Below are positions 37,901-49,400 of a stretch of DNA of 64,000 bases, one piece after another (within the stretch, counting starts at the first letter, position 1; every line of letters begins with the position of its first letter). The notes under the pieces were generated by a model. It saw only the letters and a list, made by a program, of their open reading frames with translations. It made no database searches and had not been told where the DNA came from. The translations under genes were made by a program, and so were the position numbers. Origin of the DNA: Chondrosia reniformis (taxonomy: Eukaryota; Porifera; Demospongiae; Chondrillida; Chondrillidae); assembly GCA_947172415.1 (NCBI GenBank), contig OX359196.1:7707901-7771900 (forward strand), given 5' to 3'.

Positions 37901-40023
37901 ATTCCTAGAAAAACAGCTGTCTGGCCCAGTGGAACAAAAGAATAAATAGAAAACTCTTGTCTCCTCGTTTAAGGTTCTCACTAGGAAAAGTGGATGTAGT
38001 ATGTAGAAAAATGGTGTTTTAGATACAACACTCTGCCTGCAGCACCTCAATGGATCATTACTTTCACATACATACCTGCTTCTTCTACTTGTAATGTATC
38101 TTTAGCTGGTGTTGGAGTAAACCTCTCATCAGATGAGAACCACACTGTAATATCATAAGTGGCTCCTGGAATGGCTGTTGGTCCAGTAATTATACCTTCA
38201 GTGCTTCGATGAATGGCATTCACTTCAACTGGAATGGAGAGATCAGTACGTCTGAAAAGAGCAATAAAAAGCCCATAAGGTGCTCCATCGAAGCTTGCCA
38301 TGGTAACATCAATCTTTCCTCTGTCATTCACCATAATACTTGTAATAGTTGGTTTGGGGAGGATATTATCAGCTGTAAACAAAACACTTGAACTATCACA
38401 ATATGATGCATTTACTATACACACAAATATCACTTTCAGACACTTGTTACGTTGTGGGTAAAGTTACTACTAGAGTTTGTTCATTTATATATACACTTAG
38501 TACAGTATACATTGTAAACAGTATAGGTACGTAGCATTGTCTGGCATACCTGTATGAGAGAGGTAGAGATAAAAGTAATGAGAACTTGTTATATCAATGA
38601 GAGGATCCTCTCTACAGTACAGTTCACTGTTTCTAAATGTAGTCAAGTTTGAAGTGTTCACAGTCAATATCTCTGTTTTTCCAATCATCTCAACTGAGAA
38701 GTGATTTATTGGATGCTGACTAAATCTTTCATAAGCATTAGTGGCTTTGTAGTAGAATACCGCATTCCCTATAACCACACTGCAGTTCAGTACCAATTGT
38801 TCATCACTTCCCATAAATTGTCTCACATCAGTGATGACAGAGTGAAGAGGAACAAGATTGTCAGTTGTGTGGACCACTTTGGCTTCTGTATATAAATACA
38901 ATAGGAAATACAGTCATTACTATTTTACACAAATACTAGTTCAATAAATGCCTGTCTACAAGCTGTTGCAACATACACTAAATCATACTGGACAATAGAG
39001 ATAGCAAGGACTATATTTGGATAAAATGTGTGTTTTGAATAGCTAGCATGAATTTTACAATTAACAAGTAACACAGTATGTCAAACTGGACTTAGAAGTG
39101 TAATTGATCATGAGAAGGTCACTGAAATGTAACAGTAATACAGTAATTGCAACAGTAATATGTACATTTATGTAAATAGCGTGTAGCTGCATGTCATGGG
39201 CTCCAAAAATGTATTTAGTCTATTCAGGTGTGGTGGTGTTTATGTCTCTACTTGTTATATAACTATATTTGTACCACACATGCACACATGTCAGACGAGT
39301 GTGTCATCAGTGACTTACCTCTGGCAATGTTTTGTCTGTATGAAGTAGAGTAGTTTGTCCTACCTACTCCTCCTGCAGTGACAGTACATTCATATTCTCC
39401 TTCATCATCAAAACTTATTATATTTAAAACCAAAGTGTAGCTTTTGTGAATACGTCTTGGGTTTCTCCCTTTTCCAATATTACATGGTCCATTAGGGCAG
39501 ACCCATCTGTAGCTAGTTTGTACTCCATAAGGTATTCCAGTGACTCTACAGACTAGAATAACAGTTGTCCCCAGTTGTACAGTATCTCCAATATCCAGTG
39601 TTCCTTCTGGGGTGTATCCATCAATATGTACTAATGGTTCTGCCACATATTCAGCAGATTTGACTATGAAGCAATAGTACAAGAAAGAGATAAGAGAGGC
39701 TGCACATTATTAGAATATTAGCCTGTTAATAATCAGTCTTTCTACAAGCATTATCCAAATACACATTAGTAATATTAGTAGATAAAGGATAGAAATAAAA
39801 ATGGACTGATTAAACCCAAAATACTGTACGTAAGTACTACATTAATGGAGGCTGGTGTGAATAAAGATACATTTGTCCTATAAACTTCTGTCCTGTATAC
39901 GGAATTGAAACTAAAAAACCCCACAGTTACAGTTCATTTTACTAAGCTATTTAAATACTTACCTAAATATCCAGTAGAGAAAAGTATTATACTACAGATC
40001 AAACTCCTTAGCATAAGGTCCAT
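34956..40023 (-). CDS. Receptor H: divergent Ig-Ig-FN3-FN3-TM receptor with proline-rich tail
   Basis: Exons: 40023-39963 (signal peptide MDLMLRSLICSIILFSTGYL), 39663-39319 (Ig1), 38885-38550 (Ig2), 38372-38076 (FN3-like), 37293-37018 (FN3), 36893-36693 (stalk), 36187-34956 (helix and tail). Total 2748 nt, 915 residues. The stalk has repeated DATVxAS units. After the helix (Val/Leu-rich, ending FVMCGRR) the tail has GRSYQLANV, a long run of 8-residue PPxPPQxP repeats (SH3/WW/EVH1-type ligand), AQYEEV, SLYNEI and two NQYNEIDE motifs in a repeated block, and ends HIYALPNKPKK, the family motif. SLYNEI fits the ITIM pattern. This tail could recruit SH3 as well as SH2 proteins. Ig1 is close to that of F; the other ectodomain exons are old. 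Confidence 0.85.
35360..35785 (-). repeat. 24-bp coding minisatellite, proline-rich region of receptor H
   Basis: About 17 units related to ggaggagctgggggagggac encode 8-residue PPAPPQVP-type blocks. It stays in frame throughout. The antisense open frames here are shadows. Confidence 0.9.
37319..38046. other. Long intron of receptor H with a dispersed-repeat fragment
   Basis: The intron between the FN3-like and FN3 exons. 37850-38030 resembles one arm of the 20320-20779 foldback element (cactgatgaaggtggtattc; aacagctgtctggcccagtgg split across small changes). The rest shows nothing recognisable. Confidence 0.55.
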
Positions 40024-41704
40024 CTTCTTCACTTTCTCTTAAACTCCAGTTATGCCTTTAATTGTACTTCCTCTGGGTCTTCCTATTATATAAAGGTGGC
40101 TTCAAGCTGTATATGGAATGCACACAATGAAAAGCTTTATGGGTTCCTCATATCTCAAAGACACACTTACATATGCTTACATAAGTGGTATACAGTCTAA
40201 GTATTAACATTAGCATTCATCTCAGGTGTGGAATTACTGATGTCAGGGTAAAACATTCCAGGGGTAATTTGTCATGTGAGCTGGGGAGTGGGATGAAGCC
40301 AGGACACAATATTAGGTTATCTTGTATTACTACTGCATCACTACACGGGGATCCTACCACTTGAGGTGTGTAATTGTGTGCATATCTGCAAATGGCATCC
40401 AATTTATTACAAATAGCAGTTGTAGATATGTAACAACAGTATCCTCACTATGATCAAAGAGCAGTGTTTATGTAGGAGCATAATTACTGCAGACAAATGG
40501 TAACATTATTATATGAGATGATTTGTTTTCTCAATGATGGACTCATTCTTGATAATGAGACAATATAAGTTCCATTAACCTCAAAGTTCATTTAAGCTTA
40601 TTATATACACAAAGGAATCATATAGTTAGCAGATGGTATGTTTGTATTGTGTATGAACCTGACATACTACATTGGCATATAAGCATGTACTGACCACTAG
40701 AGACAAATATGTCACTAATTTTATATGTACATACCTATACATATATAGAAAGTGATTAATACCTAGTTGAGAGCGTGATAAGACTGTTAAGATTTCTATA
40801 CCTACGTACATAACAATGCATACCTAGATATACACCATTAACCTTATGGCCGACACATACTAGAACCTGTATACAAGGATAGTGAGTTATGCAATATATC
40901 AAAAGTCTTTTACTAAAGGGCCATATATTATTACGACGTGCCATACAAGTGCTTGAACTCTGAGTGAAGAGCCAAAGCCCATTTAAAGGATTATCTTATC
41001 GGAAGTCTATTAATTTAAAGGTTTCGAATCCTCAGAGCGCTCCATGTTAGAGACTCTAGCTGACGTGAAATGCGTCTTATTAAATACCTTTAAAACTTTA
41101 AAAGGGATCACTTGACTGAGATGATATATCTTAAAAGCCCTCTTATTTTTATCTCAACATTTTCGAAAGCGTTTTCGATAAAAAACGATTTACTGTATTT
41201 CTTTCTTCTCTAAATTGTACCGTCCTATCCATTACTAGAGGCGAATGTCTTGGAGTAGACAAACCTTATAATTTCTGCTCGTATCCTGAGGAGGGAAGCC
41301 TTCCAATTGTTACCGATCGCGAGCTACACTCATTTTGCAATCGTAAATTCGTAATACTTATCTCATAATGAGATGCAGGGTAGGGAGGGTCGACCTGTGG
41401 TTATTATATGTACTAGATATACATACATACTTGCATTAATATCACTGTACCAACAACCAGACACGCCCCATGTAGCACTGTACAGAATATTTACAGGTAC
41501 ATTGTTGCTGGCCCATTTTAAATCTCGGCTCTTAATGATTGTTATTAATGTCGACATGTCCTGTTTAAACTATACCAACGTATATAAGCTTAAAACACTG
41601 TTTCCATAATCATGCTAGCGTTACTAGTACAAAATAGCAGCTGTGCATCAAACAGTTAATGAATGCATACTTCTTTCACACATTTGATGTTACACTTTTT
41701 CAAG
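40024..41704. other. Spacer between receptor H and tail exon I2
   Basis: No coding exon recognised. A TATATAA-like site lies about 65 bp upstream of the receptor H start. Around 40970-41350 the sequence contains more CpG and resembles unique, non-repeated DNA of unknown role. Confidence 0.45.
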
Positions 41705-42504
41705 TCAAGTTTTTGTGACTATTTCATCTTCTATATTTGGTGAAGTACTGAGGATGTTGAGGTATAAACCTTCACTGGTATTATGTAATCCTGCTTTACT
41801 GTTGTGTAATCCATTTATTAAATCAGCAGCACTAGTAGTACTGTCTCCTTGTTTCTCATAAGTATCTGGAGAGGAAGTGATTTTAGCAGTCATTTCATCA
41901 TTTGGAGCTGTGTCAACTGTTGTTCCCTTTTTGCCCTTATTAGGCACAGTATAGACCACTTCCTTTCCTTCTGGGTCCAGGACTGTCTTGGTTAAGTTTG
42001 CCTGATCCTGACTGTCTCCAGGTGCATGTGGATCTTCAGTTGATGGTTCACTTATATTAGCATAGTCAGTACTTGTGCTAGTGTTTCCGTTGACCTTTCT
42101 GACCTCTGTATATTCACTTATGACTATTGTCACAGGTTCCTCCTTGTTGACTTTTGCATCCTGCTGATGCAATCCTATTCTGAATGTTTTGCTGGCATCT
42201 ATAGCATCATACATCGGATCCGAAGAAGATTCTTTTCTAGTTTCTGCTACATTCTCTGCAGTAATATCTGCTTTTTCCAAATTGGCTGCATTCTTTTGCG
42301 TTACATATTCATTTCCTACAGCAGCTGGGGTCTCATTGTTGTCTACATAGAAATATGCTGACTGTTCATGTTCTGCCCTTCTCGTGGCTCTCTTCCTTCT
42401 CAGACAGAGGCACACACAGCAACATATGCAACAGGCAGAGATAAGAAGTATCAGTGCTCCCCCTCCAATAGAGCTCCCAGCAACTACTGCTAAGCATGAC
42501 ACAT
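41705..42504 (-). CDS. Tail exon I2: second transmembrane/tyrosine tail downstream of receptor I
   Basis: An 800-nt open exon (2+266x3) with a TTTGTAG acceptor in phase 1. It encodes SCLAVVAGSSIGGG, a helix rich in Cys (ISACCICCCVCLCL), RRKRATRR, then the tail. Tyrosines include YFYVDN, DPMYDAI (shared with C-G as DPMYED), SEYTEV, TDYANI, VVYTVPNKGKKG (family motif) and GLYLNI. SEYTEV and TDYANI are 12 residues apart, giving a near-ITAM (Yxx-Val, x12, Yxx-Ile). The juxtamembrane Cys cluster is a candidate palmitoylation site. Only 490 bp separate it from the end of receptor I, with no ectodomain, so it is probably an alternative last exon of receptor I (spliced product about 714 residues). 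Confidence 0.7.
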
Positions 42505-42996
42505 CTACAAAGCACAAAACAGCTAAAGATGCACCAGAGCAGTTACAAAGGCATGGATATTTTACCTCCTTAAGCTAATACCTTTCTGAATAGCTACATA
42601 TGTACGCATATGTACTATTTGCCTCTGAGTCAGTATACGTATGCCTACATTCAGATACTTAGGGAAGAACTAATTTTCTCACCAGTGAGGAATAATTGTT
42701 GACACGGCATCGTCAGTATTTCTAATTCTTCAAGCTTATTTCGCCGAACACTTTAGCTGAAATGTTTTCTCATATTATGCTAGGGTTTCTAATAGTTATG
42801 GCGAAGTATAACTTTGAAGGATGTCACGTTTCGGTTTAAAAATACTTCATTCATGCTATTCACATGTATATGTATGTATTTGAAAAGTGAAATTTAGAAT
42901 GTTTTCAATACATGCTTCTGAGGAATCATAAAGTATTCAAAAGTACATTAATCTGAAGTATTTACTGAGTTATGGAGTTTAATTTCAGTTGTGCTA
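42505..42996. other. Gap between the two tails of receptor I
   Basis: AT-rich sequence with no exon or repeat recognised. If tail I2 is used, this is the end of the intron that skips the first tail. Confidence 0.5.
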
Positions 42997-45922
42997 TTAA
43001 CAGTCCTTAGATTTTGGTGTTTTTATAGGCTTTGTATAAATGTGCTCTAATTGTTGCGTAAAACCTGTCTTATTGATTTCCTTGTTGCGTGTCAATGTTT
43101 TAGACTTCATAGATTTAGCATAATTGTTCTGTGTTTCTCTTTCATAATTTGAGGGAAGTGTATTGAATGCCTTGTTTTCCAAAGCTGCATCAATCTCCAG
43201 TAGTAGGGAGCTGGTGGAGGTACTTCCACTTCTGTTGTCTTGTGTTAGCTTCCTCGGTTCTATAATACTGTACCCTCCAACTTCATCCTCCAAGTCATTC
43301 TGACATTTCAGTTCTGTCCCACTCTTGTATTCTAATTGAGGAGCACTATCTGTTCTCATAGGCTTGAAAAGGACCTTTGCTTTGAACTCTTCTCTTCCTT
43401 CAGGTGGAGCACGAGATACAGAAGATTCATTCTCTTGGTTCATCTCTGCTTGATCAGAAAAAGGAGAGACAAGGATATTGTTGCTATCACTGATGGAAGA
43501 ACTTGATGACATCTCAGTATGGCTGGCTGTGGTATCACTCAGTGGAGGAGAGAGGGCTGTTAATAGATCTGATTGGCTGTTGGTATCCTTTGATGTTGCT
43601 GGTGCTGGGACCTTCCCCTTTGGAGCTCTCTCATTAGCATGCTTGTGGTTCCACTTCATGTACAGTGTCTCAGCCATTGTGGGCAACCTATCTGTAGGCT
43701 CTGTGGTTACCCAGTACGGATCTATTATCTTGATGCTGCGGTTGCTACGGTTTAGAGTCAGACTTCTCCTTATATGGGAAAACCTACTAATGGTTGTGCT
43801 ATCATCTCCACTAGTTGCATCCTTTGCTCTCCTTCTTCTTCTTCTTGTCCAAAGAACACAGATAATGACAGCTGATAATGAAATTAGTACAGCCACTACT
43901 CCTACGCTTACTCCCACAGCCCAGAAGATGACCATAAGGTCTCCCCCACTTGAATGTTGTGTTTCAGCAGTGCCTGTATGTACATATATACATATACGTA
44001 CATTAGATATTACAATGATATGCATTATAATTACATAGTACATATTTATATGTGAGGCTATATATACCTTCTTGTATAGATTCACTTGTAGTGGGTGTGT
44101 TAAGCCTCTTTGGGGTGTGGACATACTGCAGTATTTGGCTGTAGCTCCTTTTTGGTAATACTGTCTCTAGGAAGATAGTGTAAGCGTGGTCCTCCTTCAG
44201 TCTGGTCAGGTTTTGATGTGTCTGGGTGCTACTGGCCCTGATCTTGGGAAGTTGCACTGACTGGTTTAGGTTGATGTACAGGAATTCATACGTCACCTCT
44301 CCATTGGGTTCTCTTGGAGGTATCCAGTTCAGTTCAACACCATCTTGAAACACTCTTGTGATTGTGAGGTTTCTTGGCGGAGAGGGAGGACCTAAAATTA
44401 ATAGTATTTATGTCATTACTGTCAATATTGTAATATATAAAAATTTAATTCAAACTAGATACACTTTTGAGTATTTAAAATGTTTCAGTTAATCCGCTCA
44501 AGTAAATTGATAATCAAAGTGAAAGAATAGAGGTATATTTAGATTATTATAAGAAGGGAGAGCTACCCATGTGATGTATATGTCACATGATACATGACCT
44601 TTGTCACATGATACACGGCCTTTGCCACATGATTCACAATCTACTATGAATTGCACAGGTTGAAAGCAAAAACTTACTATCTGTCAAAGCTACAAAGGTA
44701 CCCTCTTTTGGCTGAGAGCAAATGTATCCCTCACTGAGTGTCCACATTTTAACTTTATAAGTGGCCCCTGGGACAACATTTAGCAGAAATGTTGTCTCCT
44801 GTTCACTCTCAAGGTTTGCCATATGTCCAATCTCAAATGGCATTCCCAGATCCAATCTGTCATATTGAAGTATGAACTTGATTGACTTGAGATCCAAAGC
44901 AGATGGTACCCCAAATGCTATGTCTGCAAATCCTTGTATCTCAATAGTTCTCTCCAGAATGGCAACACGTAGAAAATCAGGATTTTGAATAAACACTGTA
45001 CAATTGAATTATATTACATTCTAATTATATGAATTATTTGTAATACAACTACTGTATTACACTTACTGTTATTCATATATAAATGTACACTGGCCCTGTA
45101 TGTTTGGTCATGTCTGTCCAAGCAGTAGTAGAGAGCATTTTCCACTTTTTTCTTCACCACCAAAGTAGCTGTTTCCCCCAGTTTCCTCTGATGTACATCA
45201 GCTTCCGGATTTTCTGTTATGGTCCTGCCATCTCTCATCCATTCTGCATTACCTGTCGACGATGTGCAGTTAATTATACCTTCCTCACTTGCAGATCCGC
45301 CAATTTCATGTTTGCTTCTAACTACCATTTCAGAATGATAGATGTTGTTGTGTCCATGAAGTACAATGCCTAAGAAATTGAAACCATACCATGTGAATTT
45401 ATTAAAATTGTTAAATTTGTTTTTCTGAGCTACTGTTTGATTATGAACCTTTAGCTGCTGTTTTTAATAAGAAACTTGTTTGCAGTAATTGTACGTCCTT
45501 CCCTTTCACTTCACAAGTGTACTCTCCCTCATCATTACTTGAGATGACATTGATGACCAGAGTGTCATTATAAGTCTTTCTGTTTGGATTTCTCCCTTTT
45601 CCAATATTACATGTTCCATGAGGGCAGGTCCATCTGTAGCTAGTTTGTACTCCATAAGGTATTCCAGTGACTCTACAGGCTAGAATAACAGTTGTCCCCA
45701 GTTGTACAGTATCACCAGAATCCAGTGTTGTGTTGTGTGTGTATCCATCAATCAGCACTGCAGCATCACCTGTAGTTAGAGGGGAGTAGACTGTCAAGCA
45801 TTAAAAGACTACAAAACTGTATCTGAGGTTTGCAGCTGAGGGGTATCCTGCAACTTTAGCTTACTTGTCAGTAAGACTGACTCTATCATGAGACAGTAGA
45901 CAAATACAAACTTTAATATCAT
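42997..45922 (-). CDS. Receptor I: divergent Ig-Ig-FN3-FN3-TM receptor
   Basis: Exons: 45922-45865 (signal peptide MILKFVFVYCLMIESVLLT), 45790-45449 (Ig1), 45369-45067 (Ig2), 44995-44678 (FN3-like), 44391-44068 (FN3), 43973-42997 (helix and tail). Total 2322 nt, 773 residues. Ig1 is a mosaic: its first half matches A-D, its second half matches F. Ig2 (AEWMRDGR, ALYYC) and both FN3 exons are old, except the GVELNWIPPREPNG patch. The helix (FWAVGVSVGVVAVLISLSAV) is followed by an Arg run. The tail is long and Ser-rich with TLYMKW, LEYKSG, GGYSII and ends HIYTKPIKTPKSKDC, a variant of the family motif. The Ig1 donor (GTTCAT) is weak. A second tail exon lies downstream (41705-42504). Confidence 0.83.
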
Positions 45923-46485
45923 CTTTGTGGCTGTTCTGTAATTTTGCTAGTTGACTTTACTTTAGCATCTGAACTGTGTTTTAATTGGATAAGCATTTAT
46001 AGGCACTGAACCAGTTCCTTATATGCTGTAATAGATACATTTGATTACCTGGACTACCAGTTACTGCTTTATTGGAATGATGTGTTTTCACCCCAGAAGT
46101 CACAGACATGTCTGGTAACCTAGGATGGTTCTGTAATGTAAACATCTTGTGATGAAAAACTGAAGTGTATGCATACTGAATTTTAATTAAATGTGTCAGA
46201 AACATTAGTCAGTTTGAAGTAGTCCTAACAATTATACATAGATATCAAATTACACCACTAATGATTTACATATAATATTCTTGGTCATTTATGTTGCCAA
46301 TTAATTACTTGAATTTAATTAAACTTTTGAATCTCAAATCTTGCCAATCCTCTCCGATCAGCAAGTCAATACATTCAATTCGTACTAAATTGCAAATGAA
46401 TTGTGGTCATACATAAATCATTTAGTGTGCAGTGTGCATAATGTGTGTCCAGACACTACACTGTACTTCTGTCCTGATTGTGTAG
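45923..46485. other. Region between receptor I and the Furry exons
   Basis: The two genes are transcribed away from each other here. No upstream Furry exon could be found. The sequence is AT-rich without recognisable elements; a promoter for receptor I is expected at its left end. Confidence 0.5.
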
Positions 46486-49400
46486 GGTCTTACTACAACT
46501 AGTGGCACTTACAAACAAGCACTCAATCTGCTGTCCAGGATTACTCCATTCTCAACCAAAGCCATCTTTGATCCAACACGACATGCAGGTACGTATGTTC
46601 ACAGCAAATGAACACTCCTGAAGCATACACATACACAGAATGTCTAATATACATACATATGGACCAACAGAAACTGGTTACATGTCAATAGATATACGAC
46701 CAGTTTTACTTGCATGTTTGAGTTATACTAGTGCAATATACGTACTAGTGAGATATACTAGTCAGTTAGATGTACTAGTCAGTTAGATGTACTAGTCAGT
46801 TAGATATACTAGTCAGTTATACTAGTGAGATATACTAGTCAGTTATACTATATAGTGAGATATACTAGTCAGTTAGATGTACTAGTCAGTTAGATATACT
46901 AGTCAGTTATACTAGTGAGATATACTAGTCAGTTATACTAGTGAGATATACTAGTCAGTTATACTATATAGTGAGATATACTAGTCAGTTAGATGTACTA
47001 GTCAGTTATACTAGTGAGATATACTAGTCAGTTAGATGTACTAGTCAGTTAGATATACTAGTCAGTTATACTAGTGAGATATACTAGTCAGTTATACTAG
47101 TGAGATATACTATCTTTGTATGTTTGCTCAAGGTTTGCCATTGAATATTACAAGTCTACTCCCAATGTTGATGCTTCACTTTCAAAATCCAAATGACTTC
47201 TGTATCACCTGTGCAAAGACCATAGCAAAGGTAAGAATTAATAGTATTAAATATTTCTGTAGATATGTATGTAAATAGTAACTTATAGATTAATAAACTT
47301 TTGTCTTACTCTATTTAAGAGTTTTTCAATTGTTCCTGTTAGCCTTTCAATTTATATAATAATATTATGGTTTCAATGTTCATTGTTGTGCATAGCCAAC
47401 AATATATCACTTATAACTACCATAATAATTGAAGTATTAAGCTATGAGATCCACTAAGACAGGTATGTACTTGTGATTACGGTATGGTTTCTATCACTGG
47501 CAGCCTTCCTAATGCTCCTAGAGAATGTCTTTTATGTGTATACAGCACCCGGTTTGCAGATTATTGTTAGGTTTATTGTTGAAAAAAATTCTGTTTTTAA
47601 TAAACTTAAAAGTTCTGCAGTTTAATGAGAAGGAAATGAAACAGTATAATGCTTTGACACTGTATATGTAAGCTATGCTTTCAATGACCTAATCATTGTT
47701 ACCCAGTATTCTAGTATTCTATTGGCCAATACTGATGTCACTCCTTACAATATATCATAATCATCCAACCAGGGTCATTATCAAACCTATATACTGGATA
47801 CTTTATGGTAGTCCATCACTACACACACAGTAGAAGGTACTCTCTTTAATACCTCGTACATCTCAAAGGTTGTTCATATGTGTATAGGTATGTGTCGAAT
47901 TACCAAGCAATGACATCCGTTCCAAGCTCTCCAACATGGCCGCCATGTTTGATCTGTACCACAAGAGAGATGGTCGCTACAACAAGAGCCCAGAGATGTG
48001 GGCGTCAGGACTGTGTCGCTATCTGAATGATGCCTATCCGTCACTGGCAGCAGACATACTCAAACTGCTAGTTGAGGTCAGTAACCATAGTAACCATGTG
48101 TGCAATCCTTTATTAACTGGTAACAAGATATTACACAAGTGTATGTTAGAAGGACTGTTATTAAGTGGTTATGGCATCCTTGCAGAGAACCAAGAGAATT
48201 CGAAGGCTCTTGTATTCTCATCCAAAGCTCTCACTAGGTTTAGTTCCCTATAGGCCAATTACTGTATAGGCATAGCATAAAATTAAAAATAATTACTTCT
48301 CTACTGTGAACACAACAAGTACCCCTGATCATTTCAATGATGTTGTGTGTATAGGAAATGGTGCTTTAGACTATTCTTGTATGTAAGAGAGTAATTCTTT
48401 AGTACATATTAAAGAGTTGCCGTGGATACATGTTTTGTGTGTGTGGTAGATGCTTGAGAGAGGTCCGAGTGACTATCACAGACCAGTCATGAGGCTCATT
48501 CAGTCATACTGGAAACTCCAGGACAGTCTGGACACAGAAATGATTAACATCAGCAGACACATACTAGCAGTTGTGTGTCACCATATTAAGGTATATATAC
48601 ACGTATACTATACAATACATACAGTAATTTAAGGTATTACATATTGCATAGTACCATATATATACAGTACATACATGCCTGCCTGTGTCTACACGTATAT
48701 ACACACAATATCATATTATAGCTGTAGATACGTAATTTGTTCTTATATGATACTGGTAATATTTCATTTTTAATTTATTCTGTTGTATATAGTCTCCATT
48801 GTGGAGGGAAGCCGTAGACATTTTAAAACTCTCAGTCTGTAACTCTGCCAGTATCATAGCTCCTGCCACCTCCTCAAAAAACACACCAATGCACAACACA
48901 GATATTGGCACCCAGACCCTCCCCGGACCCACCTTGGCCTTCTCTATGACACTGGCCAAGGGATCAGCGGACATGGAACTGACAAAGGATACAACCACTT
49001 CTTCAACTTGGAAGAGACCCCAAGTGTCCCAGAGAAGGACAAGGGAGAGGTTTAACCATCTCTTATCAGCATTCGGTCCTGGCCCTGAACTACCTTCTCC
49101 CTCAATAGTAAGTTCCTGTACTCCCTCACTCACTGTTATATAGTCAGTAGTGACAACATTCATAAAATTACTTTGATGAATCTAGTACAACCTCTCATAC
49201 TTGTTCCTCATCACTCCTCCTTCACCTCCCTCATCACTCCTCCTTCACCTCCCTCATCACTCCTCCTTCACCTCCCTCATCACTCCTCCTTAACCTCCCT
49301 CATCACTCCTCCTTCATCTCACTCCTCCTTCACCTCCCTCCTTGCTCCTCCTTCACGTCCCTCATCACTCCTCCTTCACCTCCCTCCTCGCTCCTCCTTC

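Noticed and set aside
43478..44038. 186-codon hydrophobic plus-strand frame
   Set aside because: Shadow of the receptor I helix/tail exon; no splice or start context.
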